From assembly GCA_021780105.1 (NCBI GenBank), contig JAJXZJ010000077.1, positions 41,677-105,676 on the forward strand: a stretch of 64,000 nt of DNA. The letters are read 5' to 3'. Positions 27,412-35,470 of the stretch are shown here, piece by piece (positions within the stretch are counted from its first letter, which is position 1; the number at the start of each line of letters is the position of its first letter). The notes beneath the pieces were generated by a model. The model was not told where the DNA came from. It saw only the letters and a program-made list of their open reading frames with translations, and searched no databases. Made by a program: the position numbers and the translations under genes. This DNA is from a bacterium (GTDB lineage Bacteria > Verrucomicrobiota > Verrucomicrobiia > Limisphaerales > J093).

Positions 27412-29949
27412 ATGAATACCACTCCGGATAAACCAACCACAGCAACGACCACCCCCCCTCCAGCGCTCTCCGCCCAGGAAGCCGCCATCGCGAGCGGGAA
27501 GAAGATATTGCACGGCACGGTTACCAACCGGATCCTCCGAATGTTTGAAGCCATCCGTACCGCCGGTCCGCCCCGCGTGGCTCTGGAACGGGCGCTCTAT
27601 TTCACGGAATCCTTCAAGACCACCGAAGGTCAGCCGCTGGTCCTGCGCTGGGCCAAAGCGCTGAAGAACATCGCAGAGAAGATGTCTGTCGCCATCTTCG
27701 ACGATGAGCTGATCGTGGGCCGTCCCTGCACCTGGTTCGGACGGTACTCGCTGGTGTACCCGGAGCTTGACGGCACGATCATCCAAGAGGGAGCAAAAGC
27801 TTTCATTGCGGCCAAAGAGGCCGGAGCCCCGGATGCGGTTACCGTGACCGAGGAAGACAAGAAGATCATTGATGAGGTCCTTTTCCCTTATTGGAAGGGC
27901 AAGGACTTTACCCCTAACTTCATCAAGGCCCTGCCTCCTGAAACCCGACACTTCACCTGGGGTTCTGATCCCAAGAATGTGGGGACCACGCAGACGTTCG
28001 TGATCGTCTCTACTTCAACCATGCGCCATTCCCAGAATTGGGTCCCTGATTTTGAGAAAATGCTGAAGCGGGGCTGCAAGGGCTTGCGCGAGGAAGCCCA
28101 GGCGCGGTTGGCCGCGCTGGAAGACCCACGCGACCTGGCCTTCAGGAAGCCCTTCTACGAGGCGGCCATCATCACCTGCGACGCTTTGAGCCTCTTCGCC
28201 AAACGCTATTCCGAGTTGGCCGCAGGGATGGCAGCCAAGACGCAAGATCCGCAGCGCAAGAAGGAACTGGAAGAGATCGCGGCCGTCTGCGCGTGGGTTC
28301 CGGAAAACCCGGCGCGTACCTTCCGGGAGGCGGTTCAGTCGCAGTGGTTCACCCAGCTTTTCTCGCGTCTGGAGGAGATGGTAGGAGGGCAGGTTAATCA
28401 GGGCCGGATGGACCAGTACTTCTACCCTACCTACAAGAAGGACCTCGAAGAAGGCCGGATCACGCCGGAAGCGGCGCAGGAGCTGTTCCAGTGCCTCTGG
28501 CTGCACATCATGCAGAGCATCGAGTCGCAAATGTCACCCTCCGCAGCCAAGGGCCGCGAGGGATTCTCTCACCACGAGACGGTGACCATCGGAGGCCAGA
28601 CCCCCGACGGCTTCGACGCCACGAATGAGCTTTCTTACGTGCTCCTGGAATCGACCCGACCTCTTCGGAGCAGCTACCCGGAGCTGGGGGTCCGGATCCA
28701 CGCCGGCACGCCCGACAAGTTCCTGCATGCGGTGGCCGAGACCATCAAGGACGGCAAAGGCTCGCCCAAATTGATCAACGACGAGTTCGAGGTGCCGTGG
28801 TTCATGAGCAACGGGATCGTGAAGCGGGAAGCCCTGGATTACGCCATGTCGGGGTGCTCGGAATCGCGCCTGCCCAACCGCGAGACCCACAAGACCGGCA
28901 ACGGCGGCATCAATTACGGCGTGGTCATGGAGATGACCCTCCGGGACGGCAAGATGAAGATCTATAAGGACGAGCAGTTTGGCCTGAAGACGGGCGACCC
29001 GAGGACTTTCAAGACATACGACGACGTGTGGAATGCCTTCCGGCTGCAGTTGGAGAACGTCGTCAAGCACATCATGATTCAGAACTACATAGCGGCCGCG
29101 CAGAAGCCAAAGTATATCGCGGCTCCGCTCGCCTCCACGCTGCATGATCTGTGCATGGAGCACGGCCGGGACCTCCACACGCACGCTGAGTACATCCCCG
29201 GCGCGCTGGATGCTTCCTGTATTGACGGGCTCGGAGGGTTCGCGACCTGCATCGATTCGCTAGCGGCCATAAAGCACCTCATCTACGACACCAAGAAGCT
29301 GACCTGGGACCAGTTGCTGGATGCCCTGGAAAAGAACTGGGAAGGCAAGGAGGCCATCCGCCAGATGTGCCTCAACGCACCCAAGTACGGCAACGGCATC
29401 GAGTGGGTGGATACCATCGGCTACCACATCCAGCGCACCGTTATGGAGTATGCCCACAGGCATCCCCGGCCCCATGGCCAAAGCGCCAACATGCGCATCA
29501 TTCCGATCACCTTCCATAACCCCTGCGGCAAGGTGACCATGGCGACACCGAACGGCCGGCCGGCCGGAGAGTATCTTTCTGACGGAATTGTTCCCTCGCA
29601 CGGCTGCGACACTAAAGGGCCTACGGTGACCCTGCAGTCCATCGCCCGGGCGACCTGCCAGATTTACAGGACGCATCGTGAGGACCTGCTCAACATGAAG
29701 ATGGCGCCCGCGAACGTGGCCGGAGAAGAGGGGACGCGCCGGCTGATGCAGCTAATCCGCGTCTGGAGCAGCCAGAAGCATGCGCACATCCAGTTCAATA
29801 TCCTCAATAGACAATCCCTGCTGGAGGCGCAGAAGAACCCTGAGAAGTACCGGGATCTCGTCGTGCGGGTCGCCGGCTACTGCGCCTACTTCACCGACCT
29901 GTCGCCCTCACAGCAGGCGGAGATCATCGCGCGGACAGAAGAGCAATGA
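27412..29949 (+). CDS. Glycyl radical enzyme of the CxE (eliminase/decarboxylase) class, substrate unknown
   Basis: The protein has 845 residues, a normal GRE length. The C-terminal glycyl radical loop is VRVAGYCAYF, with the radical Gly at 822. The thiyl loop is SGCSESRLPN, with Cys482 and Glu484. The Cys-x-Glu pair is found in GRE dehydratases, choline and isethionate lyases and arylacetate decarboxylases, and not in pyruvate formate-lyase, which uses Cys-Cys. After activation a thiyl radical takes an H atom from the substrate. The activase is at 39942, 10 kb downstream. The next two genes encode aconitase X. The residues after the thiyl loop (NRETHKTGNGGINYG) do not match the choline or glycerol dehydratase patterns I know, so no substrate is assigned. 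Confidence 0.93.
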   Translation: MNTTPDKPTTATTTPPPALSAQEAAIASGKKILHGTVTNRILRMFEAIRTAGPPRVALERALYFTESFKTTEGQPLVLRWAKALKNIAEKMSVAIFDDELIVGRPCTWFGRYSLVYPELDGTIIQEGAKAFIAAKEAGAPDAVTVTEEDKKIIDEVLFPYWKGKDFTPNFIKALPPETRHFTWGSDPKNVGTTQTFVIVSTSTMRHSQNWVPDFEKMLKRGCKGLREEAQARLAALEDPRDLAFRKPFYEAAIITCDALSLFAKRYSELAAGMAAKTQDPQRKKELEEIAAVCAWVPENPARTFREAVQSQWFTQLFSRLEEMVGGQVNQGRMDQYFYPTYKKDLEEGRITPEAAQELFQCLWLHIMQSIESQMSPSAAKGREGFSHHETVTIGGQTPDGFDATNELSYVLLESTRPLRSSYPELGVRIHAGTPDKFLHAVAETIKDGKGSPKLINDEFEVPWFMSNGIVKREALDYAMSGCSESRLPNRETHKTGNGGINYGVVMEMTLRDGKMKIYKDEQFGLKTGDPRTFKTYDDVWNAFRLQLENVVKHIMIQNYIAAAQKPKYIAAPLASTLHDLCMEHGRDLHTHAEYIPGALDASCIDGLGGFATCIDSLAAIKHLIYDTKKLTWDQLLDALEKNWEGKEAIRQMCLNAPKYGNGIEWVDTIGYHIQRTVMEYAHRHPRPHGQSANMRIIPITFHNPCGKVTMATPNGRPAGEYLSDGIVPSHGCDTKGPTVTLQSIARATCQIYRTHREDLLNMKMAPANVAGEEGTRRLMQLIRVWSSQKHAHIQFNILNRQSLLEAQKNPEKYRDLVVRVAGYCAYFTDLSPSQQAEIIARTEEQ

Positions 29950-30102
29950 ACCGATCCGACAGCAGCCTGAACCCGATTGAATGACCGATCCTATTGTTAA
30001 CTGATTTACGGGCTCCCGGCGCCAGATGGATTGTCGTCGGGAAAGAGATCCGCACCGTGAATCCTGCCCAGGAGAGCGGCGCCATTAACGAAAGACATAC
30101 CA

Positions 30103-30537
30103 ATGAAAGACAAAACCGTGTTACAAGGCCGCACCAAAGCCAAGGGAAGAGCGGAAGGCGAGGCGCTGGTCAGCCAGATGCCTCTGAGCTGGGCCCCGTG
30201 TTCCATCCTTAACGACGGAACCATCAAGCTGGTCGGAAACCCAGTTAGCGGTCAAAACGTGAAGGGCAAGATCGTGATCTACCCGACGGTGACTGGCTCC
30301 ACTTCCGGAGCCTTTGGTTTGCTGTTCAAGGTCAAAGGCTCCCAAAAGGGGCCCGCAGGCATCATCTGCCAGGCCGTCCATACAATCGACGTCTCCGGCG
30401 CCATCGCCAGCGGTATTCCCGCCGTGGACGGTCTCAGCGCCGATCCATTGAAGGCGATCAAGAGCGGCGACTGGGTGAAAATCGAGGCCAATGAATACGG
30501 CAAGCCGGCCATCATTACCGTAACCCCGAAGAAGTAG
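30103..30537 (+). CDS. Aconitase X swivel-domain (small) subunit, DUF126
   Basis: The protein has 144 residues and is a DUF126 swivel domain: GRTKAKGRAEGEALVS, then TGSTSGAFGLLF (the Ser/Thr-rich substrate loop), then GPAGIICQAVHTIDVSGAI and IPAVDGL. In the aconitase X superfamily this subunit closes over the Fe-S active site of the large subunit. Known members dehydrate cis-3-hydroxyproline or phosphomevalonate. It is 153 bases after the GRE gene and 41 before the large subunit. Confidence 0.9.
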   Translation: MKDKTVLQGRTKAKGRAEGEALVSQMPLSWAPCSILNDGTIKLVGNPVSGQNVKGKIVIYPTVTGSTSGAFGLLFKVKGSQKGPAGIICQAVHTIDVSGAIASGIPAVDGLSADPLKAIKSGDWVKIEANEYGKPAIITVTPKK

Positions 30538-30578
30538 CCCATCCCGACGAAGTTAAAGCGACCACTGCATATAAGAAT

Positions 30579-32000
30579 ATGAAAATGAAGCTTACAAAAT
30601 ACGAACAGGAAATGCTCAAAGGAACCCACGGCGAGGCCAAGAAGCTCGCGATGGAAGGGCTGGTAGCATTCGGCGAGGCCGTCGAGGCCAAGGAAATGGT
30701 CAAGGTGTCCTTCATCCACTATATCGGCTGCCAAAAAGGGCTGCCGAAGGGGTCGAAGGAATACCAGCAGTTCGAGTGGGGGCAGGGACTGGTTCTGGAA
30801 CCCTTCTGGAACATGGGTGCCAAGGCCACCAAGGATCCCAACGTCGTCTGCTCCTGCGACCCCTACGTTGCCCAGGTCGATGCCTATGAGAAGGAGGGCA
30901 TGCCCTGGAACAACAAGTACTTCAAGATGTCGCCAAGGGTGTTCAAGGCCGTCAAGGACGGCTACAAGCACCTGCAGGACACGGGGTGGCTGCCAACCTA
31001 CTCCTGCACGCCCCACTTTAACAGTGCCTTTCCGATCCACGGAGAGTACGCCGCGAGCTGCGAATCCAGTTGTGCCTGCTACCTGAACTCCGTCCTGGGC
31101 GTCAAAACCAATCGGGAGAGCGCCATTATCGCTCCCTATGCGACCATCACCGGCTGCATTCCGAAGTACGGCATGCTGCTGGACGAAAACCGCGTGGCGA
31201 AGGTGATCTACGAGTTGGATGACGACATCAAGGAGAACATCGTGGACGATCCGGCCGACTGGGCTGCCCTGGGCGGCGCTATTGCCAAACGGGCCAACAA
31301 TCGGATTCCGGCGGTCCTCAATCTGCCTCCCCGCATGATGCCCTCCGCTCTCAAGGCCTTGACCGCCTGCGCGTCCCCGGGCATGAACGATCCCCTGCTG
31401 CACCTGATCGGCAAGACTCCCGGCTCGCCCACTTTAGAGGCCGCCTTCGGGGGCAAAGTGCCCAAGGGCGTGGAGCGAATCCACCTGACCTTCGCCGATG
31501 TGAAGGCGATGTATGCGGAGCTGCGCACCGCCAAGACCGACAAGGTGGATATCGTCCACTTTGGCTGTCCCTTGCTCATTTACGAGGAAATCCAGCAGAT
31601 CGCCCGTGCCATCAAGGGCAAGAAGGTGCACAAGGACGTCATGCTCTGGGTGCAGACCGACACGCCGAGCTATTTCATGGCGAAGCATTACGGTGACGCC
31701 AAGATCATTGAGGATGCCGGGGGGAAGATCTATCACCAGACCTGCTGGGGCATGAACGCGCTGAGCGTGGACTGGGGCAGCGACTTCACCGTCGCCACCA
31801 ACAGCTTCAAGCAGTTCAAGATCTTCGGTGGCCTGGGACACAAGGTCATCTACGGCAGCTTGAACGAACTCATCAACGCGGCGGTGACCGGCAAGTATAC
31901 TTCCACCCGGTTTAACGAGCCGCTCCAATACGCCGCAGGACTCAATCCCGGCATCGAGGACATTGAAGAGTTCAAGGGCCACACTTGGGCTCAACATTGA
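30579..32000 (+). CDS. Aconitase X catalytic (large) subunit, DUF521
   Basis: The protein has 473 residues. The N-terminus KLTKYEQEMLKGTHGEAKKL is the AcnX signature. Other hallmarks are YSCTPHF, ESSCACYLNSVLG with KTNRES, HFGCPLL, and a C-terminal QTCWGMN followed by VATNSFKQFK. The conserved Cys residues in these motifs would ligate the Fe-S cluster, which acts as Lewis acid for dehydration. Separate subunits indicate the two-gene (type II) form. The extra Cys residues (ESSCAC, VVCSCDP) differ from the usual ESSAVV. The substrate is unknown. A strong hairpin follows at 32064. Confidence 0.92.
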   Translation: MKMKLTKYEQEMLKGTHGEAKKLAMEGLVAFGEAVEAKEMVKVSFIHYIGCQKGLPKGSKEYQQFEWGQGLVLEPFWNMGAKATKDPNVVCSCDPYVAQVDAYEKEGMPWNNKYFKMSPRVFKAVKDGYKHLQDTGWLPTYSCTPHFNSAFPIHGEYAASCESSCACYLNSVLGVKTNRESAIIAPYATITGCIPKYGMLLDENRVAKVIYELDDDIKENIVDDPADWAALGGAIAKRANNRIPAVLNLPPRMMPSALKALTACASPGMNDPLLHLIGKTPGSPTLEAAFGGKVPKGVERIHLTFADVKAMYAELRTAKTDKVDIVHFGCPLLIYEEIQQIARAIKGKKVHKDVMLWVQTDTPSYFMAKHYGDAKIIEDAGGKIYHQTCWGMNALSVDWGSDFTVATNSFKQFKIFGGLGHKVIYGSLNELINAAVTGKYTSTRFNEPLQYAAGLNPGIEDIEEFKGHTWAQH

Positions 32001-32063
32001 CGAGTGAGGGATCCCCTGCGTGACCCGGCGGGGAGCCAAGAAGGTCTTGATCGGGTCCCTGCC

Positions 32064-32091
32064 GAGCGCCCCCGGTTCGCCGGGGGCGCTC
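32064..32091 (+). terminator. Perfect 12-bp hairpin with UUCG loop after the aconitase X genes
   Basis: GAGCGCCCCCGG and CCGGGGGCGCTC pair perfectly around TTCG, a very stable tetraloop. It lies 63 bases after the large-subunit stop. There is no T-run after it, so it may act as a 3' stabiliser or a rho-assisted terminator. It separates the GRE/AcnX transcript from the DUF1254 gene. Confidence 0.6.
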
Positions 32092-32166
32092 CGGTCCGAG
32101 TCATCGCGAGCACCGAAGGGACGATCTGGCAAACGTGAACAATTTCACATACCAAGCCCAAAGAAA

Positions 32167-33723
32167 ATGAATGTCGGGTGCATGGCAACCCTGGGTTGTG
32201 GCGCACTCGCTTGCGTGCTGGCCGCAAGCGCCGCACGGGCCGAGGCACCACCGAAGATGACTACCGATACGAGAGGATTAACTATGAATAGTCCTAAGAT
32301 GAGAACGCAGATTCCGGCGTCCATCACCACGCCGGACACGGTTGACACCTCGCTCGGTACGTTGAGGTATTTCGACGGTCTTCCAGACGCCCGCACCGTT
32401 CGGAAGGTCTACGACAACCTCGATCTGATGCGCGGAGTGGACGTCTTCCTCAATACGATGTCAGCCGCCTCCGCCCTCGCCAACATCGAAGGATTGAAGA
32501 GTGTGGGTTGCGATATGTTCTCGGCGGTCATCCACGAGAATCGGGTGGACGCCAAGACGCTTCTGCTCACCCCCAACACTCAGACGGCGACGCTCTGGGC
32601 ATTCTTGAACCTGAAGGACGGTCCCATCGTTGTCGAAGTGCCGCCGGGCGTGCTCGGCCTTGCTGACGATCTGTGGATGCGCTACATCATCGACCTGGGT
32701 CTTGCCGGCCCGGACAAGGGCAAAGGCGGGAAGTACCTCTTCCTGCCACCGAGCTACGACGGCCCAGTGCCTGAGAACTACTTTGTGGCACGATCCCACA
32801 CCTATCACGTATGGTATGGTCTGCGCGGTTTCGCGGTCAAGGGCGACTTGGGTCCGGCGGTGAAGGCCTTCAAAGAGCAGTTTAAGGTTTACCCGCTCGC
32901 TCGCAAGACGAACCCACCCGCCATGAGGTTCATCAATGGCTCCGGTCTGTACTTCAACACGATCCATTCGACCGACTTCAATTTCTTTAAGGAGATCAAC
33001 ACCGTCATCCAGGAGGAGCCCGTCGATGCAGCCGACCCCGAGATCCTTGGACAGCTCGCGGCGATCGGCATCGTGAAGGGCCAGCCGTTCGCGCCGGACG
33101 CGCGAATGAAGAAAATCCTCACGGAGGCGGCGGCGATCGCAAACGCCACGGCTCGCGCGCTCACCTTCCGCCCACGGGACACCGCCAACTACTTCTATCC
33201 GGGCGAATCGTCGTGGACCGAGCCCTTCGTTGGCGGCAGCCATGAGTTCATCCGGAACAACGTCCGGCTGCTTGATGCGCGCGCAGGTTTCTTCTTTTTC
33301 GCGAGCGGGATTTCTCCGGCAATGGCCGTGAAGATCGTTGGCGGCGGGTCGCAATATGCGATGGCCACAGTGGACGCGGAGCGCAACTACCTGGACGGTG
33401 GAAAGACCTACTGTCTTCATCTGCCGCCAAAGATCCCGGTCAATAATTTCTGGTCGTTGATTCCCTACGACACGCAGACGCGCTCGGTGTTACAGACAGA
33501 TCAGCGCGACACGGCGCTGACCAGCGAATCCGGGACCGTGCAAGCCAACGCGGACGGATCCGTAGACGTGTACTTCGGACCGAAGGCCCCGGCCGGCAAG
33601 GAAAGCAACTGGATACAAACCGTTCCCGGAAAAGGCTGGTTCACGATGCTCCGTCTTTACGGCGCGCTCGAACCCTGGTTCGACAAGACGTGGCGTCCGG
33701 GGGAAATCAAGCTATTGCGTTGA
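32167..33723 (+). CDS. Exported DUF1254/DUF1214 protein
   Basis: The protein has 518 residues. The ATG at 32167 gives a signal peptide (CMATLGCGALACVLAASAARA, cut near AEA). A DUF1254 domain follows (about 90-220, YDNLDLMRGVDVFLNTM), then DUF1214 toward the C-terminus (YAMATVDAERNYLDGGKTYC, ending in WFDKTWRPGEIKLL). The function of this family is not established; members are exported and often sit beside catabolic genes. The frame stays open for 147 bases upstream of the ATG but reads through the hairpin at 32064, so the later start is preferred. Confidence 0.88.
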   Translation: MNVGCMATLGCGALACVLAASAARAEAPPKMTTDTRGLTMNSPKMRTQIPASITTPDTVDTSLGTLRYFDGLPDARTVRKVYDNLDLMRGVDVFLNTMSAASALANIEGLKSVGCDMFSAVIHENRVDAKTLLLTPNTQTATLWAFLNLKDGPIVVEVPPGVLGLADDLWMRYIIDLGLAGPDKGKGGKYLFLPPSYDGPVPENYFVARSHTYHVWYGLRGFAVKGDLGPAVKAFKEQFKVYPLARKTNPPAMRFINGSGLYFNTIHSTDFNFFKEINTVIQEEPVDAADPEILGQLAAIGIVKGQPFAPDARMKKILTEAAAIANATARALTFRPRDTANYFYPGESSWTEPFVGGSHEFIRNNVRLLDARAGFFFFASGISPAMAVKIVGGGSQYAMATVDAERNYLDGGKTYCLHLPPKIPVNNFWSLIPYDTQTRSVLQTDQRDTALTSESGTVQANADGSVDVYFGPKAPAGKESNWIQTVPGKGWFTMLRLYGALEPWFDKTWRPGEIKLLR

Positions 33724-33852
33724 GACGCAGTCCGAGATCATCTCGCGGGGTGATCGCCCATGAGAAACATGAACAATTCGCCGAAGACCATCACCAGCGC
33801 CCTCGCGGAACTAAGCGCGGACCTTGGCATCTCGGTAGCGGATTTTGGCGGT

Positions 33853-33870
33853 ACTATACCAAGGTCTAGT
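33853..33870. promoter_or_regulatory. 18-bp near-palindromic operator candidate, copy 2
   Basis: This copy is identical to the element at 26932-26949 (ACTATACCAAGGTCTAGT) and again lies 38 bases before an ATG that begins a response-regulator-like sequence. The identity of the element and of the spacing, with divergent bases between, argues for selection on a binding site or for a duplicated promoter. Confidence 0.65.
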
Positions 33871-33908
33871 AGTCGCGCCGCGGAGGCTCGCGTTAGGCTC
33901 TCGTTCCA

Positions 33909-34466
33909 ATGGTTACCGTGGCACCCATAATTGCAGTGCTGGATGACGAGTCGAAAACGCGCAAGGCGCCTTGCAACGTCGCAGCGGTGCTCCATGCCAA
34001 GCATAACGATTTCAGCGCCAATGAAGGCTCTTCCGACGGCCCGAACAACCCGCCGACTTATTTACTCAACGACGTGATGGCAGGCATCGAGGCCGCCATC
34101 GGCATGCTTGAGGCCTTGCGCCGTCGTGCGCGCGAAGGCGGCAGCTACCGGGTCCGGGCCTCGCTGGCCCGGAACTGTTGCTGGGTCCAGGACTTCGGGC
34201 TGTTTCCGGAAAACGAAGTGCGTGGCGAGGGACTGCCCGAGTCCATGATGACCGCGCCAGGGTTGCAGGCCAGAATTCGACCGGAGTTTGACCTGCCGTT
34301 GGTGACGGCAACCGGCCCGCTGGGTGAGGTGTCGGTGGTTCCGCCACAAGTCGAGCTTTCCGAGTTTCAGTTGGGCCCGCGCTTCAGCGGCGAACCCAAC
34401 GGCGCGTCAAAGCTGGATTGGTCCGTGTTCACACAGGGAATGCCCGAAAAGCGGGGGAAGAAATGA
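33909..34466 (+). pseudogene. Chimera: receiver-domain start fused to the tail of a CaiB/BaiF CoA-transferase
   Basis: The 185-residue frame starts MVTVAPIIAVLDDESKTRKA, a response-regulator beginning like the gene at 26988. Around residue 22 it changes. From about residue 58 on, it resembles the C-terminal part of a family III (CaiB/BaiF) CoA-transferase: MLEALRRRAREGGSYRVRAS, then ARNCCWVQDFGL and a GEV-V-PP segment. Neither half could work: the phospho-acceptor Asp and the CoA-transferase catalytic region are missing. It reports the loss of a second receiver gene and of a CoA-transferase from this cluster. Confidence 0.7.
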
Positions 34467-34564
34467 GCGTCCAGGGCGCGTCCACTCATCGCCTGCGGCA
34501 GCATTCACCACGCGCCGCCCAGCGCGGCTTAGCCACGACCATTGCGTGTTGAAGGCGAACGCTT

Positions 34565-35470
34565 ATGGAAATACTCAATAAACTGTTCAGCATTACGGTG
34601 GTCGTCTTTATGGTGGGCAACCTGCTGGACATGGGCCTCAAGCTCAATCTGGCGGAGGCGGGCAAAGCCATTCGCCATGTGCGTTTCCTGGTCCTGAGCC
34701 TGCTGTGGAGCTTCGTTCTGGGTCCTGCCCTCGCGGTATTGCTGACGAAGATCGTACCGCTGACGGAACCGTATGCCCTCGGGCTCTTGTTTCTGGGCAT
34801 GGCGCCGTGCGCTCCCTTCGTCCCGAAGGTCTCAGAAAAGGCGAGGGCAGATCTCAGCTACGTGGCGGTGTACATGGCTGTGGCCGCAGTGGGCACGGTG
34901 ATCTTCATGCCGCTGGCCGTCCCGGTCCTGGTGAAGGGCTTTTCCGCCAGTGCCTGGACGATCGCCAAGCCCCTGCTGTTTTTCATCGCGATACCCCTGG
35001 TGATCGGAACGGTTATTCGCCAAACCGCGCAGCCTTTTGCCGCCAAAGCCCAGCCCATTGTCAGAAGACTAACCGACATCGACACGATCATCCTCCTCGT
35101 CGTGATTTTGATCCTCGATGGCAAACCGTTTCTCAGCATGGTTGGCAGCTACGCGATCGGGACGCAGTTCCTCTATTATGCGGTACTGATGGCCGCTTCG
35201 TACGGACTGGGCTTTGGTCTCTCCCCTGGGCAGAAGAGCGTCATCGCCCTGGGCATCGGCACGCGCAATACGGGCGCCGCCCTGGCACCGCTGCTTGCCG
35301 TGGCGGGCACCGACCAACGCGCCGTCGTAATGTGCCTCCTCAGTATATTCATCACCGTCATCACAGGATTCAGCGCGGCGGCTCTCTTTGCCCGGTTGGC
35401 GCGGGCAGAGGTGCCGAAGGGTGCGCCAGGGTACAAGGAGGGCGCGGAAGTGGAGATGAAGTCACAATGA
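34565..35470 (+). CDS. Bile acid:sodium symporter (BASS/SBF) family transporter
   Basis: The protein has 301 residues with about nine to ten membrane helices. It shows the family features: MEILNKLFSITVVVFMVGNL, the glycine-rich GIGTRNTGAALAPLL segment, and no soluble domains. Members take up organic anions with Na+. The gene overlaps the porin gene by 4 bases, suggesting one uptake route across both membranes. The substrate could be that of the GRE/AcnX pathway; this is inferred from position only. Confidence 0.88.
   Translation: MEILNKLFSITVVVFMVGNLLDMGLKLNLAEAGKAIRHVRFLVLSLLWSFVLGPALAVLLTKIVPLTEPYALGLLFLGMAPCAPFVPKVSEKARADLSYVAVYMAVAAVGTVIFMPLAVPVLVKGFSASAWTIAKPLLFFIAIPLVIGTVIRQTAQPFAAKAQPIVRRLTDIDTIILLVVILILDGKPFLSMVGSYAIGTQFLYYAVLMAASYGLGFGLSPGQKSVIALGIGTRNTGAALAPLLAVAGTDQRAVVMCLLSIFITVITGFSAAALFARLARAEVPKGAPGYKEGAEVEMKSQ

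Noticed and set aside
27412..29949. Calling the GRE trans-4-hydroxyproline dehydratase (HypD)
   Set aside because: The Cys-x-Glu pair is shared by several GRE families, no proline-reduction gene (proC) is nearby, and the thiyl loop differs from the GCVEP form; evidence is insufficient.
30579..32000. First impression of a 2-hydroxyacyl-CoA dehydratase subunit
   Set aside because: The N-terminal LTKYEQEML, ESS-x-NSVLG and TNS-K motifs are those of aconitase X, and a DUF126 partner is adjacent.
33760..33930. 56-codon ORF beginning MRNMNNSPKTITSALAELSA
   Set aside because: The first 27 residues look protein-like but match nothing I recognise, and the frame then reads through the 18-bp palindrome.
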